Of a stretch of 64,000 bases of DNA, positions 37,203 through 51,500 are shown piece after piece. Source of the stretch: Labia minor (taxonomy: Eukaryota; Arthropoda; Insecta; Dermaptera; Spongiphoridae). Within the stretch, counting starts at the first letter, position 1. Each line of letters opens with the position of its first letter. The translations under genes were made by a program, and so were the position numbers. The notes below the pieces were generated by a model that was not told the origin of the DNA, made no database searches, and was given only the letters and a program-made list of their open reading frames with translations. The DNA is taken from contig OY720344.1 in the NCBI GenBank assembly GCA_963082975.1, positions 90,640,538 through 90,704,537 of the forward strand, written 5' to 3'.

Positions 37203-40200
37203 ATGCCGATGAAAACTAAAGAGGCATTATTAGCAACCATCTACGAATTCAATGAATATACTGGACTACATGGTGTTAAATATTTAACTCTTAAGGGAAG
37301 TAATCTATTTGAAAGGTAAAATGTATTACTATATTTATTTTTAAAACCCCTATAATTCAACTTTTATTTATAAATTTATTTACAAGGGTAAATTACTATT
37401 ATTTTGTGAAATTGGTTAAATTATAATGGATTTATATTGATTAACTTGATTTATATTTAGAATTCTATGTTATATTATATTTTAATTATTTTTTAATCTT
37501 TATTAATTATTTTTGTTATAATTATTCGAAATATATATATATTTGTTATATCTTTATATAATTATAGAAATATGTTAATCACACAATATTAAAATTAGTA
37601 CCAGGGTTGGAACAATTTTTATTTTAAAAATCTAAATAATAATAAAATTAACTTAATTAATAGATAGTTTTGAAATTTAATTAACTTAAGCAAAGACAAA
37701 AAAAAAAAAATTAAATTAGAAAAACAAAAATTTTGTACCAGAAAGGAATAGAATCAAAAAAATAAAATCTTGAATTTAAATATTTACTAGAAATGTTAAC
37801 TATTTCTCGAATGGATAAGGAATGGCTGTTGCTTGTAAGAAATTTCTTTTGAGAAAAATCCAGCCACTTATGGAACAATAAAAAGATAAGAAGGAATTAG
37901 GAGAAAATCAAAATTAGGGTGTAAGTAGTTTTAGTTAGAAATGGTTGGAGGAATAAATATGTATTATAAGCAATATATATATATAAATACGATATATAAT
38001 ATAATAAATCAGTAAAATAATTTATCACTTTTAAATTTTAGGAAAATATAGATTAAATTATAATAGAGAATTGTAAATGAATAATCTCTATTCTTTGAAT
38101 GTATATACATATAATAAAAATGTATTTATAATAATTAATAATTTCTTAGTTTAATTTTAAAAAGAAATTCATAGAAAATAAAAAAAAAATCTTTCTATTT
38201 TTTAACTTTAAAATTATAAAAAACACCTTCAAGAAATCAACAGACTTTAAATTATTAAGGAAAATCAATTTTTATTTTATTATATATATATATATTCTAA
38301 TGTTTATTTTTATTTATCTTGTTAAAATTTTGGTTCAATATTAGAATTTGTTTAGAATTACAATTTGTAAATGATTGTTTAATTATTACATTATGTAGCT
38401 TATATTGTCCCATATTTAAACTTTTAATTGCTTTTATCTATATATTTTAAGATATAAATTAAATATATTCTATCAGTGTTATCTTGAATTATGTTTGACC
38501 GAACTATATGTTAATTCACTTTGTCATCGAAGGGCTTGATAAGAATTAATCAGTGAAATATTATATTTATTTACAAAACATGCCAATGTATTAGTTTAAT
38601 TTAAAAAAGTTAATTTTTCCACTAAAAATCTATTTAATTTTATTTTCGTTATTGTATTCCATGTTTATTTTTAATTTTATTTTATTTATTTATTTTTTAT
38701 TTAAAGGAAATTAATCAATTATCTATTTAATAGGGCACCTGATAAGAATGAAACTCGATGAAAACAAATATAAGGAAATTTACAAAAACAGGGAAATAAA
38801 GTTAATTTTTTATATATGAAAAATAGTTTAATTTTTCTTAATCTTTTATACATTTGTTCCTGTTTAGTTTATATCTATAGGTAAAGGTTAATATACAAAG
38901 AACTTTAGAGTTATGTTGGTTCTGGTTAAGAAGAAAAATAAGTCTTGAGAAATAAAAAATAATAACTATATAACGACCGTTCGGGTTTCAATTTTTAACT
39001 TAAATTAAATTGTACTTATCTATAACAACAACATTCCTCGGACTACCCTGAACTACCTCCATCCAATTTTTACCTTCTCCCAATTCCCTCATAACAACTT
39101 TTTATGTTTGAACCTTCTTCTTGATCTACCCAATCAACAAATTTATAAGTAACCTTTCTTCAACTTTTTGAACCAATTATACCTATATATATAACCTATC
39201 ATCAATTCTCCATTAATTTAACTCAAATCTATTATATAAAAATTACATTTTTTTTTCTTTATTTTGTACTTCTATTTACAATTTATGTTTGAAAAGAATA
39301 CCAATTTGATTGAAATATTGTTATATGTTTATTTCATGATTGCGTGATCATGAATATGTAAGTAAAACTGAAGACCTTGAAAGTACAAACAATTATGCGA
39401 AAAGAATTTCATTTTATATGCATTTTGAGATGAAGATCTAGCATATTTTATTATAACAACAAATATTAATTCACCACATACAAATAAATCTAAAATAAAT
39501 ATATCCTCAATTTTATTGATCATTTAGTACAATTTTAGTACATTATTATTATTTAGGGCTTTTAAGCTACAAAAGTCATTTTTCCTATCTAAGAGATCTT
39601 AAATCAAACGATTACTAATTTAAGAAGTTTAAACTTCTGAGAGTATAGAGCTATCATCTCAGAGGCACAGAACAGACCGTTTCAATTTAATAAATTACAG
39701 TAAAAGTCCATTAGTCCGGCATCCAACAGTCCGGAATGCCCGATAGTCCGGCATCGCTCCGGAAAATTGTAAAAATTTTGGTTTTCTCCAAAAGTGTGTC
39801 TTTAAAGCAAATAAAAACGCTCGAGAGCTATTCCCCTTTTGTGATAGGTAAATTTTCAAAACCCAGGGCTTTTAAGAATGCACATTTGCCTGTCCAATAC
39901 GATGCTCAATCAAATGCGTGGGTGACTGCGTCCTCTTTAAAGACTGTGTTTTTCACCACTTTGTGCCTGAGGTCAAGGAATCCTTCAAAAGCCTTGGTCT
40001 ACCAGAAGAAACTAAAGCCATCCTTCTTTTGGACAATTGCAAAGCCCACCTGCCAGTAGATGAGTTAGTTTCTGGGAATATTGTTGCTACTCTGCTCCCA
40101 CTTAACATAAAATCTTGGATTCAACCCATGGACCAAGGGGTTATTCAAAATTTTAAATGCTTTTCTAGGTCTTTTATTCAAGGCCTGTTAAATGCCGACT

Positions 40201-43200
40201 GTGACTAGCTACAGTGCTTCAGAAATTATTGATTACCATATCATTAGAAATAAATTTTATACTAAACGCCAAAAGTCAAGAAAACAAAAAGACATTCGTG
40301 ACTTTTATAAATCAAAGTGTAATATTTTTTACAGTACGTGTACATACATTATATGAAATGTAAAATAAACTTTGTGTATTATTTGCATACTATATTTTTA
40401 GTATAATTATTAATCTAATTGTTCTTATAATTACCGCCCGATAATCCGGAATTTCCGGTAGTCCGGCACCGAGCTGGTCCCGAACGTGCCGGATTATAGG
40501 ACTTTTACTGTATTCAAATCCATTTTATTTATATTTTTTATTTTATTTGGAAGGTATAAACATTTTTTCTTTCTAACCGCTTTATATTATTTTATATTTT
40601 TTAAAAAAATAAACAATTGAAAATTTATATATTTATAATTATTAATAAACTATTGTAGTAGATGACGTCAAAAATAAATAGAATTAATGTATAAATATTT
40701 AAAATTATTTAATATTTTACCTATCCAGGGTCGGTTTTAGACATTTTTCTAGTGTAAGCGAACAACATTCCGGCGCCCCCCCCCCTCCCCTAAAAAACCT
40801 AGTAGGTGGAAAGGATTATCTCTCGATACATTAAAAAATACGAGTAAATATAAATGCTTCAAAATGACGGAAACGTCGGCAATATGAATAAACATAAAGG
40901 TTTAATTATCAGTTTGTATTAAACATGCTCGCATTATTTATTGAATGTAGCACTTAAAATTAAAAAAAAATTACATATAATAAATTCAAAGTTAATTAAG
41001 TGTGAACAAATAAATAAATACAACAGTCTGTTTTAAAGAAACGATACAATTTATTTACTTGTACAATAAAGATAAACAAAACATTTACACTTAGCACTGG
41101 AAAGAGATTTTTCTTGCTTTTATTTTGGCAAATTCGTTCAGAATGTAGTCAGTGTCCATTTGGTTTAACAAATCATTGTCAAAGGCCATTGTTGCCTGTC
41201 CACTCAAACGTTCCTGACAAATAGTGGATCTGAGGTAAGTTTTTATTATTTTCAATTTTGAAAAACTTCTTAACAGGGAGCGTCATGATTCTTGAAGCGA
41301 CAAAAACATTAGGGAATGTGTCCATGTAATCATTTTTTGTGATATACAACAATACCGCACTTGGAGAACTTCCGGGTGGCAACATTGGAGCAAAGATTTC
41401 AAGCTCTTCAAACAGTTCAACTCCATTTATCTCACATTCTTCTCTGTCACTTAGAACATTGTGAAGTTGTATACAGGCGTCTTTAAAAGTCTTCTTGTCC
41501 CATGTCTGAAGATTCTTGATGTCATACAGAAAACTAAAACTATTGCTGTGGTTTTCCATTCCTCTCTTTAAGTGAGTTGATTGCTGTATTAAGAAAAATT
41601 TCACTTTGAATCGGTTCATCCTCACTCTCATAGGAGAATTGTCTCTTTGATTTCCTTGGACAAACTTCGGTTTCTTTTTCGAATTCAGCAGAAACGCCTA
41701 TTTTTTCTGAAAGATCTGAAGCGTCTATGATACGCTATTGAGACCTTCATCAGATCTCATATTTTCCAAAAATGTCCATTGACGTTTGCAAAGTAGATGA
41801 GGCTTTTTGTAGAGTCTTACTCACCATGTTTATTTTGAAAAAGATATTATGCCAAGTAACCTAGCAACACAAAAATTTGAAAGTTTGGAGTTCTCTTAGT
41901 ATTCCTACTGCAGTGTTCCTGCTAAAAGCATCCAGCTTGTGGTCTTGAGAGGCTTCATACAAAGCATCGTATATTTCCTCAATATGATATGAATATGAAA
42001 AAGGCTATACACCCTTACATATAGCCACATCAAGAGGTCATAAAAATATGGATGGCATCAGAAAAGGTTAATGTAAATGCAAAAGATGAAAAAGGCTATA
42101 CACCCTTGCATATGCACATTAAGAGATGATAAAAATATCATTTATGGTTTACTACAATCAGCAAAAGTTGTGACAAAGATATAGTTGCAGCATTGACCAA
42201 AGCGTATAGCACGCTTGTTATAGATAAGAAAAATAGACACATTGATACCTCCTTGAATAAAGACCCTAGGACACTTCTTGCCATAAACCAAAAAAATATA
42301 TACGGAAATACCCCCTTGCACTTAGCAACAATATATCGTGATAAGGATATAGTTAAAATATTGGTCGACACACCTGGTATCCTTTTAAATGAGAAAGACA
42401 GCAATGGAAACTCTCCCTTATATGTAGCCATATTACACCTTCGAAAGGATGTATTAGTAGAAGCAAATGAAATTGAATTAGATAAGGAAAACGCGAATAT
42501 TACTATACGCCTTTTCGTCTAGCAATGGCATCCGGTGAATAAGAGATCATTGACACACTGATAAATGCTTATAACATTAAGCAAAAGAAAGGTATAAAAT
42601 ACCACTTGAATTAGCTAACGCTAAGGAGCAACATCCTTTGTCATGTTTAATCAAAATACTTCACCTATAAATTGAACTCGAGAAAAAGTTAAAGATTTCT
42701 TGAATCGTACTAAAACAATTATTGCAATATGGCAGGAGAGAGCAGCATCGTTCACCACTAGGTTCATAGAATGGTTACCACATGGAACGAAAAATGCCCT
42801 GGAATTCAAATCAAGCACTCTTTACTGGACTCCAGCATGCTTTCCTCTCATGTTAGAGCCATTATCATATCCCTGACCACTCATGTCTTTTAACGGGATG
42901 TTCCGTGTAGCTAACTCACTAAGTAAGACTTCTGTGAGACCTTCACCTGTTATATCTTTGATAGGCAGAAAGCCTAAGAAATGTTCTTTAATTGACACAT
43001 GTAACGAATCTAACCACCATTGTCATTTGTTCTGTATGGCTAGTATCGGGCATACAGTCCAGTATTATAGCATAATACGTAGCTTGTTTTAGGTCACCTA
43101 TGATTTGCTCTTGGATCTTAGTGGACAAGAGATAAATAAACTCTTTTGTTTGCTCAAATAGTGAACATGTGTCTCTTCTGAAGTAACTCTTCTTACATGT

Positions 43201-46200
43201 TCAGCCATGACAACATCAAATTTCGAAATATACAAGTTTCAAAAAGTTACCATTGTTACGCTCGAAAAGAGACTCTTTAGTTCCTCGAAAAGCCAATCCC
43301 TGAGATCCTAAAAATTGGACAACACAAAGCAAACGTTTCAACACTTGGTTCCAATGCTCTGTTTCAGCTCGAATGATTTTCGCATGCTCCTTGTCGATCG
43401 TGAAGTTCCAAACGTAATCGCAGGGACACTTCACGCCAAGATAGACAATTGTGTATGTGGGTGGAAGAATTCTCATGTCTAGACAAAATCTTGGTTAGGT
43501 TTTGCCAGTCAGAATATTCTTGGTCTCCGGTAAGAGATGAATTCACATTTTCAAAGACTTTGCAGGAAAAGCAAAATACTGCATCTTTTTTTATTGAATA
43601 CATCAACCAATTCCTATAGACTTGTTCCTTATTGCTAAGCTTTCTTTTGAAATGAATTGAGGAAAATTTTCTATCCTGAGAATCAATGTGAAAGTCGATG
43701 TTAGTAACTTGCACAGAACCACGTTCAATAAGAAGTTGTGGTATCTCATCCGTAAATTTTTGCGGCCACTCTCTAGTAGCGTTTACAGTGGCTGTTGTAA
43801 CAGTATCGTTCTTGTCCAACTTCGTTGATGAAGTTGAAACCGTAATAAATTTGTGTAGTGCTTTTGATTGCATTTTATCTTCTTTTGCGTGCTGCAGTTT
43901 TCTTTTGCGGTTGAAAGACCCAGAGGGCTTTTTACTACTACTGCCTGCACTAGTACTAGACATAACGTTAGGTTTAGTAATCAACGAGGCACTAGAATGC
44001 GATTTTAATGATTTCTATGATTAGGATCGAACAATACAATGTGACCATAACGCATGACAAGAGGAAGTAGATGACTGAGTCACTGAGTGACGCGAGGGTC
44101 TCGAGGCTCGACGGAGGGGTGGGGCGTCTGTCAGACGAGTCAAGTAGATGTCAGAGGGTGCCTGACGGACGAGTCCAAGTAGATAACGGAGGGATACCTG
44201 ACGGACGAATGCATTTGTTATTATTTGTGATTAAATGAAGTAGTATGAGTATGCGGAAGGGTCCTGCCTGCGATATACGACTTGCGATAACTTATTACAC
44301 CTAGAATTCGGCAATGTAAATCAACTTCAACCTCTAGCCTTCTTCTGAACATTGGAGATCACTGTACCTATCTGAATTACTTTTTATACAACTTACATGA
44401 ATATTTTTATAATACAAGAAGACACAGAAAAGCGGAAACTTTATATTTATATTACAACTTGACTTTTAGTTATCAACAAATCAAACTATGTATTTCAATA
44501 AAATATCGAAAGTGAACGTGTTTCAGTCTTTCAATAAAAAAACGGAATTAATTTGATAAGTAAACAGCTGTAATTGTCCTGAGAGAGTGTACAGCAAAGT
44601 CTCTATGATTTGAAATTTTCATCCATTCAATCTACAAATTATGCAACTGGATGAGAACGATCACCAGTTGTGATTCGATTCTGTAAGCAAATTATGACAA
44701 ACATAAATATGGATAATGAATTCTAGAACAAGCTGTGGATTTTAGATTAATTCCATTTTCTTCTTACTTAACTTTCCAGAAATTAACAATGTATGGTTAT
44801 TTCTTAGAATTTAAGTGGTAGTTTTTGTCAAGGAAATTTTTACTATCTCGCCAGAAAATTTTCGATGTCGAGATTTTGATGTTTTTAGAAGGTCCTTGAG
44901 TCATTTTTACTAAGGTTGAGAAAAATGTCTCTCTCTGTGTGTGTATGTGTGTGTGTGTTTCGTAGTTTTCTATCAACTTTTGAGAAATGTAGCTCATCCG
45001 GAAAAGGGTCATAAAAATAAAGATATATGTTTGATATTTCACATGATTAAAAATAGTATAAAACTGCTATATATAGAATTCCAGCTTGATTGAATCGCTG
45101 AAAGTACCGGAATTAATTTTTTAACACTGCAAATCACACGCCACGGTGACATGGTGTCATCAACAAAGAGCCAAACGATCGCTGGTTTAATAAATATTAT
45201 TTATTAATTTTAATTTATAATTTAATTAATTAAATTTAATTTAAATATCATATATTTTAATTAATCCAATTTAAAATTGCGAGATAGTCGAGTGGAGATA
45301 CTTCAGATTTTTATTTGTTTACTAAACTTTCTCGTTTTTCTTTGTCACCTTGTACAGTTATCACAACTATTTTCACTTACCAGGTATTTGTTAAATCAAA
45401 AGATTAATTTTATTTGTATTAATAAACCTTTAATGAATTCTCTAATAATTAATTATATTTACATAATTATTTTAATAAGATAAGTTAAAATTCAAGTTCT
45501 ATGTAGGTATATCTCTTTAGTTTCTAATTATCTAAATGGTCGATAAAGACCTTAAATCTTAAGAAAATGTATTTAATAGTATTTTCTAACGTAAAATTTA
45601 TAATCAAAAATTGATTATTTCTATGTTTTTGTTTATTCTTGATAAAATAAATTATTCATATATCTAGATATACACATCATCATTAAATTCTTCAGGAAAT
45701 AATCAATAATCATATTAAGGGTTTTTTTTTAATTTAATAATATAAATTATTATTACTTCCTAATCTAAAATCAAGTCACAACAATTCATGTTATAATTAA
45801 TATAAAACTTTTATTTTCAATTAAAATTATTTTATTTTAATAATTTTAATATTTTATAAATTTATTTTTTTGAAATCGATGGAACAAATAAATTTTAAGC
45901 TTTAAAAAAAAACATAACATAATATTAATTAAACTTTAATTGAAAATATTTTCAATTTGGGTTTATTTCATTTTAACTAAAAAAAAAATAATTTTATTTA
46001 AAAATATGAAATTTTATGAATTTCAAAAATAAATTTAAAATTTTGTTTATTTTTTTATGTTATAGGATCTTTTGGATTATTGTTCTGCTATTAAGTCTCA
46101 CATTATCCATTTTTATGTTTTATTTATTATTTAATCGTTTCACAAGTAGTGCCTCCCTTAAAAGTATTGATACTAGTTATTACCCAAATTCGGAGCTCCC

Positions 46201-48452
46201 ATTTCCAGCTGTCACTCTTTGCAATTCTAATGTCTTTTCAAGAAAGAAAACTGAAGAGTTCGTGAAACAACTGTAAAGTAATTAACTAGCATTAAATTAT
46301 GAAATATCATTCTTATCTTTATAATTTGTTACAGTAAATTCCCTGAAAACTTAAGTAATGATACCATAATGACTAATTTACTCTGGTATCTGGACTTTGT
46401 TAGACTTCCCAATCTTGCTGTATCGAAAGGGAAATTCAATCAAATTAAACGTTTTGGACGAATATTATCGGAACAAGGAATTGGTGTAAAGCAAATATTT
46501 TCCAAAGTAATCTACATTTAAGTATATTAATATTTTAATACTTAATCTTAATAAATCATATTTACATACTGCTGTATTTTTGTATTTATAATTATTAATA
46601 CCATTGAAAGGTTGTTAAATTTATGTGGAAAAGATTAGTTCAAGAATATGTTTATATCAGACACAAACTTTTGTAAATTTTTTACATATTATCACATTTA
46701 ATCACAAATAGTAATATTGAATTTATGAACTTTGTGAAGTTTGAAACCTTGTCTTCAGTCGACTACATTTAAATACAAATATAATATAAATATAATACAT
46801 ATTTTATATTTCTATTTTTTCAGTTAACATATAATTGTGAAGAATTATTAGAAAGGTGCAAATGGGAGGGGAAAACTCAAGACTGTTCAAAGCTCTTTAA
46901 ATTGAGATTGACTTTTATGGGTCCCTGCTGTTCTTTCAACAATCCCCATTATCAAGAGTAAGTTACTTACTATTATTATTTACAATAATTTTTTTCTTAA
47001 TTATGCAAATTAATGTTTTCTTAATTTTAGTATAACTAATGATTCAGATGATTCCGCAATGAGATCAAACTTTTACAGTGTCCGAATGGGATTATCTGTT
47101 TTGATGAGATCACGAACAAGAGATTATTACGGTCCCACTACTTTTTCCACCATTTACAGAGTATAGAAACTTTGAATAAAATTTATATTACACTTAACTT
47201 ATTAATAACTTAATTATTCGTTTTTTAGATGTTTATCCATCATTCCTATGAATTTGCAGAATTTACCGCACCAGAGAACTTACTAGCCAATAACTATGAA
47301 ACTATGGTAGGAATTACACTCACCAGTTTATTTACAAGTCCCTCAATGGAAAATGTGCTTCCAATAGACAGAGAATGTTACTATCCTGATGAATATAAAT
47401 TAAAGTAATATTTTATTATTTTATTTATAATTATTTAATTAATAAGAAAAAATAATATACTAAATTAGAGTTATATTGGTGGACCACACTTGATAGGACA
47501 TTGTGGGAGTGGTGAATTATTTTCAACTTGAAGAGTTGTGAATACGGTGTCACAGTCAACATTTTAAGTGCGTTAGAGCACTTTATTACATTTTTAACGC
47601 AAAATTTAATACAGATCAATTTTTAAGTAAAAAATCGAAGAACACACAAAAACGAGACTAATTTTTACCGACCGACGATAGTAAGGGAGGTATTGTTTTC
47701 ACACCAAATTTCACATGTGGAGATTTTTACATATCTCCACGAATCATGCATTTTCTAAACAGAAAAAAGTATTTTTAGCATGATGTCTGTCCGTCCGTCT
47801 GTCCGTCCGTCCGTATAGACGTGTACAGCCTGAACGGCTCAACCGATTTTGATGAAATTTGGTATATTTACTTAATGCATCAGTGGGATGAATTGATCAA
47901 CTTTTGGTGCAATTCCGGAAACCGGAAGTGGTAGTATTAGCGATCGACGATAGGAAGGAAAGGGTTATTTTCACACCAAAGGAGATTTTTTTATACATCA
48001 CCACGAATCATGCACTTTGTATTGGTTTTATCCTCGAGAAAAATCATATTTATTAGTTTTTTCTTGATTTAAAATTATATGACGTCATCCAGCCATTCAT
48101 GACGTCACAGCCTGGTCTTGCATATATATTATAAATAAAATAAAATTAAAAATGTTTATATTTATTATTTATGTATCCATATCTGTTTTTTATTACATTA
48201 ATAGATATATTAAAATTATTTGAAATTGTTTCTGTAGCTGGAAATTAATTTATTTCAAACCGTCGGTCGGTTCGGACCTGGCCACAGGTCAACTTATTTC
48301 AGTTGTCAAAAGCAAACTACTAATCCAAAATGGCTGATAATGCCAACATTTGAGAAACATATGTGTATCAACATAACAAAAACAAATTTCGACAATCGAA
48401 TGAACACAGCACGCGAAAATTCAAAATTCATTTTTTCTTTTGAACAGACCTC

Positions 48453-48505
<53 letters not shown>

Positions 48506-51500
48506 CGTATGGGGGATGTATTTTATTCGAAAAGTTGGGTTGAAAACAAGTTAAATTAATTTGGTAGCACTCTGGATAAATTTAGAATAATAAAGGGTTA
48601 TTGAATCCGCGACGGTTGATATGGGAAATGATAAAATTGAATAGGTTCAGATTAAAAATGCATATTTAAATTATAACTAAAAATTATGTATTTAATAAAC
48701 TAAAAGAATTTATATTACAAAAATAGATAACAAGTAATTATAGGAAATTGAAGAATTGAATGGTACCGTTAAAAAGAGAAATATAAATTAAATGAAATTT
48801 AATTTATATTACGAAATTGCAAATTATTATTAATTACCAAGGATCGATCACTTACTGGTATTTAAAAAAAGGGGGAATTGAGGATTCTTTGGAGACTTGA
48901 GTCTTGAGTGTCGTCCGGCGGATTTATCTGGAACATCGCGTGGGCAGCAACATTTCTCAAAAAGGGGTTGTGGATGGATGTCCTTCCTGCCAGGGAAAAT
49001 GTTGTCTCCTCCTCCAATTCCTGATCAAGACTGACTAAAATATGTCGAAGCCAATCATCCCCTCCAATCAACTTGGCAAAATTGTCCACCTCTCACTCCC
49101 TCTTGGGCTACGAAGAGGTACATCGTACAACATATGGTGAACATCTGGGGTGCATTTCTAAAATTTTCTCTGACAAGTGTTCGATAAATAACTTTCTAAA
49201 TTTCCGTACAATAATATATATAAAAATGCTATTTTTATGCTTATATATTACAATATATATACGAATATAGAGAGGGCAATTTATTCTATTGCCTGGGCGC
49301 CGTAAATGCTTGAGCAGGAGCTGTAATATTTAAATAATAAATGCTCATTGAAAAATGTTTGTATTGAATAATGATGAGAACTATTTTATAAATTGATAAA
49401 CAATTAATAATATCATTATTATAGTATGATCATATTAAGTATCTAACATTTTAATGTGTAATTCTTTAAATAATTAAAATTTTAAGAAAAGCTTTTTACA
49501 TTAGAAAATATTATTATTTTCATATTTTATTTCTTTTCTAGTAATTATAACTTTAATACAGAAATAAATTGCATGGTTGAATGTCGTTCCAAATATTATA
49601 TTAAATTTTGCAATTGCGTTCCTTTCTATTATCCAAATCCAGGTAACTATTACATATATAGAAATTAGGGCTTACAATACCGGGATCTCGGGATCCCGAA
49701 TACCGGGATCCCGGACGATTTTTGTCCGGTATTAAAAACCGGTATTTATGTAAAAATACCGGTATTTTGGTATTACGAATTTACGAATTTACAAAATGTG
49801 TATGATTTTTAAATGGCAATAGTGCCGACAAGTGTAGAATCAGAAAGAGCTTTTTCGGCTTTTTTTATAATGATTGTAGTAGGAACTGCAATAGTGTTGA
49901 GATCGGAAAGTTGATTTAATGCTTGAGTAGGGCTGGAGTTGAATTTAATTGCTTTTTTGCCTTTGATTGTAAGAAGGAAAAATGCTCTTAGAGCTGAAGC
50001 AGGGTTAAAATATTTCATTCTGCAAAGAGTTGCTTCTTTAAGATTATTATTAGGGGTCGGTTGATTACATTATGGGGAAATTTTATGGGGCATTGAATCG
50101 GTTCAAGAAAGCAGTACCAAAGTTTATAGATCAATAATCCTAATGTAACATAGAATTTAATATTAACTTTATTTTACTTGCACGTTTTTTTGTATCTATC
50201 TACTCCTACTCTCTATGTAATAAAATAAATAATATCTACTCATTTCAGACCAATATTTATTGGATTTCATATATTATTTGTTAAAAAGTCAATAAAACAA
50301 CTGAGGTAAGTAGAAATATAGCTAGTAAATTTATTATTAATAATACCGGTATTAATACCGGTATCCCGGTATTTCAAATTTCAAATACCAAATACCGGTA
50401 TTCAGATTTTAGTTCGGTATTGTAAGCCCTAATAGAAATCATATTTATTTTTTATTTTTAAAACTTAAAAATTACAAATTATACTTATATAAAATAATAT
50501 AAATTTTAAGAAGAGGAATTAGAAAGAGAGAGACACCATAAAATTATCGTAGAATTAAAATTTAATTTTCTATGTTCGTATAATCTACAAAAATATACAA
50601 ATACAAAAATTGCTAATAATAATAGTAAATAGAAAAACTTTGGATTATTGTTATTTAAAGCATATAACTTGGTTGTGTATATTAATGATTTAAGGAATTT
50701 ATCAGTATATTAATCTCTATACATAATGAAATTTGATATTTATTTCAGAAAATAAAACCAAAACATGTGAATTGGAAAATCTTGAGTGTATTCATAAATA
50801 TTTTTGTAAGTACAATAATAATATTCATTATAAAAATTAAATAAATAAAAAAATTGGTATTTTTAAAACGATTCAAGATTTTAAATTTATTACAATATTT
50901 TTATTTATATTATTCTAATTAAAATTATTAAAATAAAACAAAATATTATAGGGGCAATATGTTTTTGAAAAAAGTGTTTTTAACTTTTGTTTCACACGGA
51001 GAAAAATATAAATAAAATATAAAAATGATTATTTAATAATTTATTTTAATATAAAAGAAGTAGTAAAAAATCTGCATTTTTGGTTATTCTATTTTAAAAA
51101 ATCTGGAGTGTCTCCACTCGACTATCTCGCAATTTGAATTGGACTAATTAACAAATATTTAAATTAAATTTAATTAATTAAATTATAAATTAAAATTAAT
51201 ACATAATATTTATTAAACCAACGCGTGTTTGGCTCTTTGTTGATGGTACCACACCACGTGCTGGCGCGTGATTTGCAGTGTTGAAATTATTAACTCCGGA
51301 ACTTTCAACGATTCAATCTAGCTGAAATTCTATATATAGTAGTTTTATACAATTTTTAATCATGTGAAAAACTACCAAACATATATCTTTATATTTACGG
51401 TCACTTTAGAGGGAAAAAAATCAAAACGTGGTAGGTGATGACCCTCTTCCGGTTGAGCTACATTTCTCAAAAGCTGATAGAAACAATGAATTTTGAATAA

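Larger units (their letters stand above)
40738..44210 (-). mobile_element. hAT transposon (ZMYM/TTF type), decayed and interrupted
   Basis: It is bounded on the left by CAGGGTCGGTTTTAGAC plus a C-rich run, typical of a hAT end; the other end was not found. It contains the transposase remnant (41092-43984, minus strand), the ankyrin insert (41985-42645) and subterminal tandem repeats (44134-44210). It lies in intron 1 of the channel gene, antisense to it. Confidence 0.7.

Noticed and set aside
41985-42645. Reading the ankyrin block as a toxin gene
   Set aside because: Only ankyrin repeats are visible, broken by stops and shifts; no signal peptide or other domain supports such a role.
42685-42830. 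Open plus-strand stretch after the ankyrin repeats ([15 protein letters not shown]...), first taken as the C-terminus of an ankyrin protein
   Set aside because: Its reverse strand reads [18 protein letters not shown], a hAT transposase box, so the plus-strand reading is a shadow.
46016-46065. ATG at 46016 as the start of the channel gene
   Set aside because: A clean acceptor (TTATAG|G) at 46065 fits the phase-2 end of the upstream exon at 37315, which carries the conserved His-Gly motif.
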